Positions 42,677-50,657 of a DNA stretch of 64,000 nt are shown in pieces (position 1 is the first letter of the stretch; each line of letters opens with the position of its first letter). This stretch comes from a virus. The notes under the pieces are model-generated. The model was not told where the DNA came from, ran no database searches, and worked only from the letters and a program-made list of their open reading frames with translations. Made by a program: the position numbers and the translations under genes. Where the stretch lies: positions 60,230 to 124,229 of IMG/VR virus record IMGVR_UViG_3300037487_001184, one strand, 5' to 3'.

Positions 42677-42717
42677 GGCGACATGGCGTGTCGCCCCCTG
42701 CGACATGGCGTGTCGCA
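42677..42717 (+). repeat. Tandem twin hairpins with a compensatory change
   Basis: Two 19-base hairpins on a 22-base period: GGCGACATGGCGTGTCGCC (42677-42695) and TGCGACATGGCGTGTCGCA (42699-42717). They share a 6-bp inner stem and the loop TGGCG, while the outer pair changes from G-C to T-A, so pairing is kept. Either a structured RNA element or a double operator. Confidence 0.7.
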
Positions 42718-42744
42718 CCCCTCGCCCATAAGTCTTTGATTTTC

Positions 42745-42773
42745 TTAAAAAATTGGATTTCTGCTAATATAAT
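42745..42773 (+). promoter_or_regulatory. Sigma70-like promoter
   Basis: TTAAAA (42745-42750), 17-base spacer, perfect TATAAT (42768-42773). Transcription would begin about 42780 and meet the strong terminator at 42808-42866, predicting an RNA of about 85-90 bases. Confidence 0.4.
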
Positions 42774-42807
42774 GAACGTTCTAGTTAACAAACTAATAAA
42801 GTAAGAT

Positions 42808-42866
42808 AAGGAAACGTACTTAATAAATATAAGATATTTATTAAGTACGTTTCCTTTTTTTTTTTA
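42808..42866 (+). terminator. Rho-independent terminator with 22-bp perfect stem
   Basis: Arms 42808-42829 and 42835-42856 are perfect reverse complements over 22 bases with the 5-base loop TAAGA, followed by a run of 12 Ts (42855-42866). The orientation ends plus-strand transcripts. No annotated gene lies upstream on this strand in the window, which implies a small RNA or leader transcript. Confidence 0.85.
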
Positions 42867-42937
42867 TAAGATAAGACGCAGGACTGCGTTTCCCCCTTCA
42901 GAAAAACCCCAGGAGCTTCGCGTATGCAGGAAAGTAT

Positions 42938-42974
42938 AGGAGAGGGAGAGGGAGAGAAAGGTAAAGAGAGGAGC
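42938..42974 (+). other. Polypurine tract
   Basis: An almost unbroken purine run with GGAGAG repeats (AGGAGAGGGAGAGGGAGAG, then AAAGG, one T, AAAGAGAGGAG). It can form triplex or G-rich structures and may help unwinding in this divergent region. No gene lies here. Confidence 0.5.
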
Positions 42975-43021
42975 GTGGGTGGGTCGCTGCCCCCCATCGC
43001 GCGGTATTAAAGTATTCATGC

Positions 43022-43050
43022 TTGCAATTATTTTGAAATCGTGATATACT
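43022..43050 (+). promoter_or_regulatory. Promoter of the plus-strand replication operon
   Basis: TTGCAA at 43022-43027, 17-base spacer, TATACT at 43045-43050, about 40 bases before the first plus-strand gene. A GGGGAGG ribosome site follows. Confidence 0.5.
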
Positions 43051-43088
43051 ATTTGACATTGGAATTTTAGTTTTTTGGGGAGGCGGGC

Positions 43089-44174
43089 ATGGAGAAAAGG
43101 TTATTCAAGGAGAATGAATACAATACACTCACTGCTTTATTTAGTATGGCATTAGCGGCGGCACCTAAGTTTACGTTAAATGTCACTAGTATAGCTCTAT
43201 TCATGTCAAGTAGGGCATCTCGTTGGGGGGGCATTGCAGCTACTACATCAACTGCTGATATTAGAAACTTTTTAATAAACACTCCGCATACAAATGCTCA
43301 CAGAACTGTCCAGAGGTCTATGGTTTCAATCAAAGAATCTAATCTATTTATATTTACTTCAGCCACCAACTATGTTATCAATTTTCCTGGAATACTGTCG
43401 CATTATTTTTCATATACTGCACTTAAAGGAAGCGCACTTAATTTTTTTAATGGTTTGTGGAGTAAGGTAGTCACGGCATATCATGACCAGGGCATTGCTT
43501 GCGACATTCCTATATTTGGTGGGGTTAGTAATATGAAACTCGATGAACTTGTTGAAGATGCAAGGGCTAAAAGTATAGCGAGTAAGAAGCCGACGAAAGG
43601 CAACGCGCTTACTGTAACCGGCTTTATAACTGCTATGAAAGCACTTTCATCAAAACACAACCGGAGTTTTAACGCTATCGAGGAGCCAAGAACTTTCAAG
43701 AAGGTTAAGAACTATCTTGCCGAATGTATAAAGGAGGAAAGGGACCCAATTGATACTATAGATAATACTATCCCTTATTGGAATGGCATAGTAACTTTTT
43801 TAATAGATATCACTGGTTATACTAGTATACAAGGTATCACTTTTGATTTTGAAACATTTTATAATTTTAGAGGATATGTGTATGATTACTTGTCGGTTCG
43901 TGAAGGAGGTGAGGGGATACGAGCATCTGAAAGAATTGTAGGAGGTATTTTTCTTAAAAGACTATTAGATGCAGGAAAGAGACCTGTTGCTGGTAAAGAT
44001 CACCGCATAGAGATTAAAGGTTTGGACGCTATGCTTACTAGCATAGAAGCGGGTGGACCTGTTGTTGTTGGACCTAATGTAGATTTGCCAGCTACTGAGA
44101 CCCCTAGTAAGTGGTTGAAGAGTGGTAAAACATTAAAAACATTGAAAGAAGAAAGAGCAAAGGAGAAAAGGTAA
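43089..44174 (+). CDS. Hypothetical protein, first gene of replication operon
   Basis: 361 residues, not recognised. It starts at ATG 43089 behind GGGGAGG. The sequence is mainly helical with conserved-looking aromatic stretches (FPGILSHYFSYTALKGSALNFFNGLW) and a basic Lys-rich C-terminus (SGKTLKTLKEERAKEKR) suited to nucleic-acid binding. It is two bases from the next gene and in one operon with the helicase and primase, so an initiator or replisome accessory role is plausible but unproven. Confidence 0.7.
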   Translation: MEKRLFKENEYNTLTALFSMALAAAPKFTLNVTSIALFMSSRASRWGGIAATTSTADIRNFLINTPHTNAHRTVQRSMVSIKESNLFIFTSATNYVINFPGILSHYFSYTALKGSALNFFNGLWSKVVTAYHDQGIACDIPIFGGVSNMKLDELVEDARAKSIASKKPTKGNALTVTGFITAMKALSSKHNRSFNAIEEPRTFKKVKNYLAECIKEERDPIDTIDNTIPYWNGIVTFLIDITGYTSIQGITFDFETFYNFRGYVYDYLSVREGGEGIRASERIVGGIFLKRLLDAGKRPVAGKDHRIEIKGLDAMLTSIEAGGPVVVGPNVDLPATETPSKWLKSGKTLKTLKEERAKEKR

Positions 44175-44175
44175 A

Positions 44176-44847
44176 ATGGAAACTAATTATCCGGTAACAC
44201 CTTGGGATGATACTGAATTTTCTGGGAGCCGTGCCAACAAGGATTTGATTTACAGTAAGTTGATAGAACGCGGGTATGATATAGAAACAGCCTCCATTCA
44301 ACCACCGATCCCGATGATGAATATATTAGCAGACATATTAGCAAAACTAGATGAGCATAGATGGCTTGTCTTTCTTGCTAATAGTCAGAGTATGTTGGAT
44401 TCAGTCTGTAATTTCATCCCTATAATATTTGCACTTAATACGAAGAAGTCCGTTGCTAATGTATCTAACAATATGTTAGTTAGACTCTTTAGTGGGGATA
44501 GTGGAAATGATTTCCGTGATCCTAACGAGTATTTAAAGGAAATATCCAGGTCTACATTGATAGTACATACGGATATAGCTGATGGCGATAGTCGCATGTC
44601 TCATTACAAGGGAAGTATGTCTGCTTTCATAAAGTATAGAGATAGACCGACCTATAAGTACTTAATAACTAATTTATTCGAGGGGACTATGAATGAAGCT
44701 GTAAAAAGTACCTTCTTTTCCACTATTAAGAATACACTAGGTACATCTTTATTAATCAATATAGAAGAGAAAGCCGAGTATCTATATCACGAGAGTTCGA
44801 GAGCACAAGCCGCTAAAAAATGGGGTAAAGTGAGGAAAACAGATTGA
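44176..44847 (+). CDS. Hypothetical protein upstream of helicase (helicase-loader position)
   Basis: 223 residues, not recognised. The centre (HRWLVFLANSQSMLDSVCNFIPIIF ... STLIVHTDIADGD) alternates hydrophobic strands and helices in the manner of a small ATPase or DnaI/DnaC-type fold, but no Walker A motif is present. Its TGA overlaps the TTG start of the DnaB-like gene, so the two are translated together. That coupling suggests a helicase partner; loader identity is a guess. Confidence 0.6.
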   Translation: METNYPVTPWDDTEFSGSRANKDLIYSKLIERGYDIETASIQPPIPMMNILADILAKLDEHRWLVFLANSQSMLDSVCNFIPIIFALNTKKSVANVSNNMLVRLFSGDSGNDFRDPNEYLKEISRSTLIVHTDIADGDSRMSHYKGSMSAFIKYRDRPTYKYLITNLFEGTMNEAVKSTFFSTIKNTLGTSLLINIEEKAEYLYHESSRAQAAKKWGKVRKTD

Positions 44848-46091
44848 GCGTAGGATTAGGCTTTTTACATCAGGTGTTGATAGACCGTCCGTGCTTGGAT
44901 TTCCTTAATAACTTCGGGCTGAAGATTGAGGATTTCGATGAGCGTGAGCAAGAGGTAATTGAGATTATTAAGAATCACATCTTAATATATTCAGTACTTC
45001 CATCAAAGGAGACTGTGGAAGCCGAATGGGGAACTCAGTTCTCAAAGTTCCCTAGAGAACCTATAGATTACTGGACTGATGGTATTATTAGGCGTTCTGC
45101 CAATATGCTTATATCTGAATCATTTGATGCCGTAAAGAGGCATATATCCAATAATGATGTGGATGAGGCACAGGCTAGAATAAAGAAACTCTATTTGGAA
45201 CTGCAGGAGCGCAGGGGCGCGCCCCCCGCGGTTAATCTGGCTGACCTTGGTAAGCTGGTGTTAGAAGAACATGATAAAGCACAGGTATCTAGGCACGATG
45301 CGGTAATTTCGCTTGGTTTTCCGTACTTGGATAAGGTATCCGCGGGCGCGCATCCGGGAGACTTCATAGCCATAGTGGGGAAACGATCGGCTGGAAAGAC
45401 TTACATAATGTTGAAGATGGCGAACGCTATTCATGCTGCCGGTAAGGTTCCTATGGTTATCTCTACAGAAATGAGTCCTGTGCAGTACGCGAGGAGAATT
45501 CTTGCTTTAAGGAGTGGGATAAAGTTTAGTGCCATCCGAACTGGCAGACTTATTCATCACATTGGCAGAAGCATGATAGAAACAGACATTCAGACACTAT
45601 TAGAATGCAAGAACCCATATCTCGTGATGAAGAGTGCTTTGACAACCACTCTTGAAGATGTTATACTCCACGTTAAGGAAAAACGACCGGACTGTGTTTA
45701 CGTGGACGGCGCGTATCTATTAAGGTCAGAATATTCGAAGCGATTGAACCGATTTGAACAGTACTCACATGGCGCAGATATGTTAAAACTCTTGGCTCAA
45801 GACACGGGTATTCCTGTCATTGCGTCCTATCAACTCCGCAGGAAAACAGCGGGGGGATTAGATGATGTTTACATGTCTGATGTGATTGCACAGAATGCTA
45901 CATTAGTTATAGGCATAAGTGATGTAGAAGAAGAGCATAAGAACGAAGCCGGATGGGAATCAGTTAAATACAAGATTATCGAAATCCTGAAGGGCAGAGA
46001 AGGAGAAACAGGTAAGATATTGGTGTATTTCGATATGGAACGAACGAAGATAGAAGAAGTGGAGGTACTAAGTGAATCTAGCGGGCGCTAA
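44844..46091 (+). CDS. Replicative DNA helicase (DnaB-like)
   Basis: 415 residues from a TTG at 44844. The N-terminal 150 residues are the helical domain. The RecA-type motor follows: Walker A GKRSAGKT at 179-186, VISTEMSP (DnaB motif H2-like), the PDCVYVDGAYLL Walker B strand, and ASYQLRR, which holds the sensor Gln and arginines. The shorter N-terminus compared with cellular DnaB is typical of phage helicases. It overlaps the primase gene by 20 bases. It should unwind DNA 5'-3' at the fork and bind the primase. Confidence 0.88.
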   Translation: MSVGLGFLHQVLIDRPCLDFLNNFGLKIEDFDEREQEVIEIIKNHILIYSVLPSKETVEAEWGTQFSKFPREPIDYWTDGIIRRSANMLISESFDAVKRHISNNDVDEAQARIKKLYLELQERRGAPPAVNLADLGKLVLEEHDKAQVSRHDAVISLGFPYLDKVSAGAHPGDFIAIVGKRSAGKTYIMLKMANAIHAAGKVPMVISTEMSPVQYARRILALRSGIKFSAIRTGRLIHHIGRSMIETDIQTLLECKNPYLVMKSALTTTLEDVILHVKEKRPDCVYVDGAYLLRSEYSKRLNRFEQYSHGADMLKLLAQDTGIPVIASYQLRRKTAGGLDDVYMSDVIAQNATLVIGISDVEEEHKNEAGWESVKYKIIEILKGREGETGKILVYFDMERTKIEEVEVLSESSGR

Positions 46092-48003
46092 AGAGTTCCT
46101 TAAAGAACTTGGCATCACGAAATTCACCCACAAAGGAAATTGGGTTAATGCCCACTGCCCACTTGCTAAACATAAGCATGAGAGCGGTAAGGACAGTAGA
46201 CCGAGTTTTGGGGTGAGTGTTTCAGAAGAAGAAACCTCAGTGTGGAAGTGTTTCACTTGTAGTCCCTCACCCAGACCTATGTTTTCGTTAATCCAAGACA
46301 TATGGAGAGCTACTGGGCATTACCCAAGAGCTGCCTCTTTAGTATTAATGCATGGAGATAACGCAACACACAATGAACCCATTACGTATGAACCGCATGA
46401 TTCGTGGAAGTCCTACGCGCAAAGACCAACAGATAAACTCCCAGATGATGTAATTGATATATTCCCACTTCTCTCAAACGATGTATCTAAACCTATAATG
46501 GATTATTTAGTAAACACTAGACGGATAGAACCTGATGTCATTGAATTGATAGGTGTTAGGTGCTGGGTCGATGAGAATCTAATCCTATTCCCTTACACCA
46601 ATAATTTGGGAGAGATTACTTTACTAAAGGCTAGAAGTTATAAAGAAAAGAAGATGTTCAACATAACCCCTGAGTATGTGGGGCAACCTTGGTTACGATT
46701 CAGGTCTGCACAGGCTACAGGGTCTTGGTTAGGACTTCACTTGATTAACTGGCAGGAACCTGTATATATTGTCGAGGGTGAATGTTTTCCACTAGATGCG
46801 TCTGTGTTAACACCAAATGGTTGGATTTGTTTTGAAGATTATAACGGCGAAAATGTTCTTCAAGTATTTGATGATTTCACTGCTTCTTTTGTAAAACCTA
46901 CAGCCATCATTAAAAAAGATTTTGATGGAGAACTTATTACATATGAAACGAAGGGGTACCTCTCTAAGACAACTCCTGGTCATCTGCTTGTCACCCTTGA
47001 TACGGAAGGGAATCTCTGTAAAACAGAAGCACAAAACTATCCTAAACAAGGACACCATGTTCCAAGGGTCGTTCAAGTTGATGGTCCAGGAATTAATCTA
47101 ACAGATAATGAAATTAGATTATGTGTGGCGGTTAGTGCCGATTTCACTATAGATTATAGAAAAGGCACAGGTAGTTGCAAACCTAGAGAAATGAGGTATG
47201 CCAGAGGTGGATTTAAAAAAGAACGCAAGGTGCAAAGAATTTTATGGTTATTAGAAACACTAGGCTTGCATTACTCATGTACTAAACCAAGCAAAAAGAA
47301 GTATATATATATTAGTTTCTCTATGCCGGATTGGGTTGTAGGTAGGGAGTTTCCACATGAGTGGTTATCACTGGCCACACTACACCAAAGAAACTTGATT
47401 TTGGGGGAGATGGTATACTGGGACGGGAACTCCGTTAAACACAGAGACCAAACCGAGTATACTTCTATGTCTTATAAAAACATAGTATTTATGCAAACAT
47501 TAGCCCACACATGTGGCAAGATTTCCACTGTTATGCATCGCCGTAACCAATACGGAAGTTGGTATAAAATTTCTATTCTACACGGGAAATCTACAAACTC
47601 TACACAATGTCTACGCAAAAGCTCAGACTATTACAAAGGTAAAGTTTTTTGTGTGTCTGTTCCCTCTGGAATGTTATTAGTTAAACAAAATGATAAAATA
47701 ACAGTGACAGGCAACTGTGATATGATGCGATTATTATCATTAGGTCGGTCTAATACCATAGCGGCAGGTACCAGTGGAATATCCCAGGCGCAGCTTGATG
47801 CACTTCATGGAATAAATTATAGGTTAGGATTTGATGCTGATGATAGTGGGCGCGCTGGTGCTGCCAAAGTCTACAGGATGCTAAGTAACAAAAATATTGT
47901 TAGTGTCTTGGATTGGAGTGTGGCTGGGTGTAAGGACCCAGGAGATATAACCTCAGAAGAACAGATTGTTAATGTGATGGAGCATTTACGGTTATCACTT
48001 TGA
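46072..48003 (+). CDS. TOPRIM (DnaG-like) primase interrupted by an intein
   Basis: 643 codons; 332 remain after splicing. Residues 25-65 are a zinc-binding domain (C29 and H33/H35, then C60 and C63 in WKCFTCS). The TOPRIM domain begins at VYIVEGE (232-237); an intein of 311 residues starts at C238 and ends at N548; the extein resumes CDMMRLLSLG and then GFDADDSGRAG, giving the acidic E/DxD metal site. Joined, VEGE and CDMM restore motif I exactly. Start ATG at 46072 is inside the helicase gene end. It makes primers for lagging-strand synthesis. Confidence 0.85.
   Translation: MNLAGAKEFLKELGITKFTHKGNWVNAHCPLAKHKHESGKDSRPSFGVSVSEEETSVWKCFTCSPSPRPMFSLIQDIWRATGHYPRAASLVLMHGDNATHNEPITYEPHDSWKSYAQRPTDKLPDDVIDIFPLLSNDVSKPIMDYLVNTRRIEPDVIELIGVRCWVDENLILFPYTNNLGEITLLKARSYKEKKMFNITPEYVGQPWLRFRSAQATGSWLGLHLINWQEPVYIVEGECFPLDASVLTPNGWICFEDYNGENVLQVFDDFTASFVKPTAIIKKDFDGELITYETKGYLSKTTPGHLLVTLDTEGNLCKTEAQNYPKQGHHVPRVVQVDGPGINLTDNEIRLCVAVSADFTIDYRKGTGSCKPREMRYARGGFKKERKVQRILWLLETLGLHYSCTKPSKKKYIYISFSMPDWVVGREFPHEWLSLATLHQRNLILGEMVYWDGNSVKHRDQTEYTSMSYKNIVFMQTLAHTCGKISTVMHRRNQYGSWYKISILHGKSTNSTQCLRKSSDYYKGKVFCVSVPSGMLLVKQNDKITVTGNCDMMRLLSLGRSNTIAAGTSGISQAQLDALHGINYRLGFDADDSGRAGAAKVYRMLSNKNIVSVLDWSVAGCKDPGDITSEEQIVNVMEHLRLSL
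46783..47715 (+). other. Intein inside primase TOPRIM motif
   Basis: 311 codons. N-terminal block: Cys1 then DASVLTPNGW (block A). The middle carries GELITYETKG, then TTPGHLLVT (block B with TPGH). A degenerate LAGLIDADG-like stretch (RLCVAVSADFTID) suggests a decaying homing endonuclease. C-terminal blocks: VFCVSVPSGMLLV (F) and VTGN followed by Cys (G). The usual penultimate His is Gly, common in phage inteins. The terminal Asn and Cys+1 support splicing. Confidence 0.88.
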
Positions 48004-48194
48004 GACCAGACCCGTTATATGAGTATGAAGGAAAGATGATAACAGCATACGACCTTGCTGAGAAATTGTGTTACAGGAAGAAGTATATTGACAGGATGCT
48101 TAAAAAGTATACTGCCGATGAAGTTGGAGTATTAGTCAAGGCTTTTCACGAGTACCACAGCAAAAATCTCGGATTACTTGACAACGAGGAATAA
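48000..48194 (+). CDS. Small HTH-like protein
   Basis: 64 residues from a TTG overlapping the primase stop (TTGA), or 53 from an internal ATG at 48033. The segment ITAYDLAEKLCYRKKYIDRMLKKYTADE is arranged like a helix-turn-helix. It could be a regulator or a small replisome protein. The promoter of the SSB gene begins inside its last codons. Confidence 0.6.
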   Translation: MRPDPLYEYEGKMITAYDLAEKLCYRKKYIDRMLKKYTADEVGVLVKAFHEYHSKNLGLLDNEE

Positions 48195-48206
48195 ATGTGG
48201 TATTAT
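48178..48206 (+). promoter_or_regulatory. Sigma70-like promoter for SSB gene
   Basis: TTGACA at 48178-48183, exactly 17 bases, TATTAT at 48201-48206. The SSB ATG is 35 bases further on behind AGAAGGAGAAG. Strong, in agreement with the high demand for SSB. Confidence 0.75.
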
Positions 48207-48240
48207 GTAAGCATAACAAAATGAAGAAGGAGAAGAAACG

Positions 48241-48987
48241 ATGAATTACGCGACTGGGCTTTCTGCTATTCAGAGAGCAAAAGATGAACGGATCAAAACT
48301 AACAAAATGAGGGAGCGGAGTGGTATTAGGAGATACCGACTCAAGAGAGGGGAGCGCGGAGTAATCACATTTATTGATGTGCCTACCGCGGGCGCGTACG
48401 AACACTCGATTAAGAACAGCAACGGGTTCTACGAGCCCGTGTGGTGTTCGAATAACGAGAATAACGAGGGCGACTGTCCGCATTGCGCGACCGGCGTATC
48501 GAGAAGTTACGTGCTGGTTGGGACAGTTATTAACCATAACAAGTATCCATCCAAAGACGGCACAAAGGAGTATAAGGACCAGAAACAGTATATTGTGTTG
48601 AAGGGTGCTGGGCAACAGGCCATGCTGGAGTTTCTTGATCCAGAAAGTCCTGAGTACATTAATGTGCAGTTTACTGCCTTTCGTGTTACGCGCCCAGATG
48701 AGCAGACAGCTTGCGCGTGCGGTGAGATTTTCCACCCTAAAGGCAAGATTTCACCTGCTAAGCTTAAGGCACTTGCCCCGGAAGGAACAGACCAGGACGA
48801 GTTCATTAAACCGCTTGACTACACTGCTATCATCGATACGATAGATGAGTCTACACCTTTTAAATCTGCTGGCATCGGTGCTAATGATGACCCCTTTGAT
48901 GACTTGAGGGAGGACGAAGAGGCGGAAGGCACAGATGAAGCTGGAGAGGATGAGAAGGAAGACGAAACTGTGGAGAGCCTTTTCTAA
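48241..48987 (+). CDS. Single-stranded DNA-binding protein (T4 gp32-like)
   Basis: 248 residues. The N-terminal basic region (RIKTNKMRERSGIRRYRLKRGERGVITFIDV) leads into an OB-like domain with a zinc motif (CSNNENNEGDCPHC, then a downstream CACGEIFH). The C-terminus is strongly acidic (DDPFDDLREDEEAEGTDEAG... and VESLF at the end), the tail by which SSBs recruit partners. This architecture matches gp32-like proteins of large phages. It overlaps the next gene by a single base. Confidence 0.8.
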   Translation: MNYATGLSAIQRAKDERIKTNKMRERSGIRRYRLKRGERGVITFIDVPTAGAYEHSIKNSNGFYEPVWCSNNENNEGDCPHCATGVSRSYVLVGTVINHNKYPSKDGTKEYKDQKQYIVLKGAGQQAMLEFLDPESPEYINVQFTAFRVTRPDEQTACACGEIFHPKGKISPAKLKALAPEGTDQDEFIKPLDYTAIIDTIDESTPFKSAGIGANDDPFDDLREDEEAEGTDEAGEDEKEDETVESLF

Positions 48988-50354
48988 TGTGGAACTCCTG
49001 CATAGTATCTAGTAGCATATTCGTGGATAAAGCAGAACTTGGGCATAAACTGCCAGTATTGCGGGATTCACTTACATTCCGCAGCAAATTCGATGCTTCT
49101 GCAGAAATTCCAATCTATGAAACGACAGATACTATGTTTGGATTCCCCAGACACCACTTCCCACTGACGAACAAGCTTGCTCGAAACATGATTGATAGGC
49201 GCTCAGTGGGAAGTCCTATAAATTTCAATTCAAAAGAAGCATTTCATCTCTGGGATTACCAAGAACAACTACTTAAAGAATTTAATGCACACACAGATAA
49301 AGGAGGGACAGGATTCTTCTTAGAGGCAGCTCCTGGATCTGGTAAGACTATCTGTGCTATAAAGTTTATACAATCCCTTGGTAAGACCGCGTTAGTAGTG
49401 GTCCCAAAATCAGACCTAGTTTTACAATGGATAGATAGAATAGTATCGAGTACCGATATTGATCGTATTAGAATAGCGACCGCTCAAAACGGTAAGCTAG
49501 ATGATAATTGGGATAGTGCTTACATAGTTATAGCTCTTGTGCATACATTAGCACTTGATAGATTCGGAGAGGATTTCAAGAACTATTTCGGAACTGTAGT
49601 TTTTGATGAGGTTGATTCCTCAGTTCCCCCAGCAACATTCGCTCCTGTAGTTGGACTATTCCCGGCAAAATACCGAATTGGGATTACAGCTACCAGGTAC
49701 AGGAGCGATGGTCTCCACAAGATATTTGAGGAACATCTTGGACAGATATACTTAAAGGCTACATCAAGTAACACTTTGATGCCATCTGTTACACAGATTC
49801 AATATAATGCCCCCTCTGGGTATTTGAACCCGGACTTAGAGTTTAAGTTTAGAAGGGGTAAAGTTCTGACACTACTGAGTGATAATAAGGATAGAACTGC
49901 ACTCATAGCAAACCGCATAGCAAGGTTGTATGAAAGCGGCAGACAGACACTTGTGTTGTCGGACCGTAAAGAGCAGTTGTTATCTATGTGTGAGCAACTT
50001 ATTGAAACATACGACATTCCAGAAGCTGAAATTGGTTTTTTTATGCGAACTATGGAAGGGAAACAATTCAAGAAGGAATACACAAAAAATGTATTAGAGA
50101 ACTGTAAGATAATCTTAGGAACATACGGTATGGGTTCTCGTGGCACTGATATCCCAAGACTAGATGCCCTAGTTCTAGCCACACCACAAACCAAGATGCT
50201 TCAGATATCAGGTAGAATCGAACGGTTCTTAGATGGTAAGAAGACTCCTGTAATAATAGACGTAGTTGATAATTTTTATGAAGATTTGCGCGTCTCTGGT
50301 TATGCTAGATTGAAATATTATAGGGGGAGGGGGATGCAGATTACATATGAATGA
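48987..50354 (+). CDS. SF2 DNA helicase (UvsW/DEAD-like)
   Basis: 455 residues. Motifs in order: DYQEQLL (Q-like, about 90-96), Walker A APGSGKT (115-121), motif Ia VVVPKSDL, motif II DEVD (207-210), motif III GITATR, and in the second domain TLVLSDRKEQ (IV), GTYGMGSRGTDIP (V) and QISGRIERF (VI). The first 80 residues are a DNA-binding-like extension. Relatives remodel branched DNA in recombination and replication. It is flanked by SSB and RecA-type genes. Confidence 0.85.
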   Translation: MWNSCIVSSSIFVDKAELGHKLPVLRDSLTFRSKFDASAEIPIYETTDTMFGFPRHHFPLTNKLARNMIDRRSVGSPINFNSKEAFHLWDYQEQLLKEFNAHTDKGGTGFFLEAAPGSGKTICAIKFIQSLGKTALVVVPKSDLVLQWIDRIVSSTDIDRIRIATAQNGKLDDNWDSAYIVIALVHTLALDRFGEDFKNYFGTVVFDEVDSSVPPATFAPVVGLFPAKYRIGITATRYRSDGLHKIFEEHLGQIYLKATSSNTLMPSVTQIQYNAPSGYLNPDLEFKFRRGKVLTLLSDNKDRTALIANRIARLYESGRQTLVLSDRKEQLLSMCEQLIETYDIPEAEIGFFMRTMEGKQFKKEYTKNVLENCKIILGTYGMGSRGTDIPRLDALVLATPQTKMLQISGRIERFLDGKKTPVIIDVVDNFYEDLRVSGYARLKYYRGRGMQITYE

Positions 50355-50363
50355 GGTTAAGAA

Positions 50364-50657
50364 ATGGTAAAAAAAGTAGAGAAACAAGAAGGTACTGTTA
50401 CGGTATCCAAAACAATACTAAAACAGACAACACAGAAGCAAGAAAAAATAGAGATACGTCCCTTCGTAACTGACGCTACTGCCTCAGTGGGCATTAGATT
50501 AGACAGGACACTGAACATAGGTAATTTCGAAAGCATAAAACTAGGCGTTAGTCTTACAGTTCCATGTTATATGGAGGAGGTAGTAGATGTGTTTCACCAA
50601 ACAATAAAACTAACAAAAGAGCTGATGGAAGAACAGCTTGAAAAGCTGGAGGCATAA
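50364..50657 (+). CDS. Conserved small phage protein before recombinase
   Basis: 97 residues. The core FVTDATASVGIRLDRTLNIGNFESIKLGVSLTVPCY is a pattern I associate with a small family that often sits next to recombination genes in phages; its role is not known. C-terminal helix (IKLTKELMEEQLEKLEA). It ends at the first base of the recombinase start (TAATG). Confidence 0.7.
   Translation: MVKKVEKQEGTVTVSKTILKQTTQKQEKIEIRPFVTDATASVGIRLDRTLNIGNFESIKLGVSLTVPCYMEEVVDVFHQTIKLTKELMEEQLEKLEA

Noticed and set aside
42785-42997. 70-codon minus-strand frame in the divergent region
   Set aside because: It spans the 22-bp terminator and poly-A complement, giving low-complexity residues and no ribosome site.
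43022-43062. TTGACA at about 43,053 as the operon promoter
   Set aside because: It is followed by no -10 at proper spacing before the start codon; the TTGCAA/TATACT pair just upstream is better.
48136-48735. 199-codon minus-strand frame over the SSB gene
   Set aside because: It runs antisense to a well-supported gene and promoter, has no ribosome site, and its product has no recognisable features.
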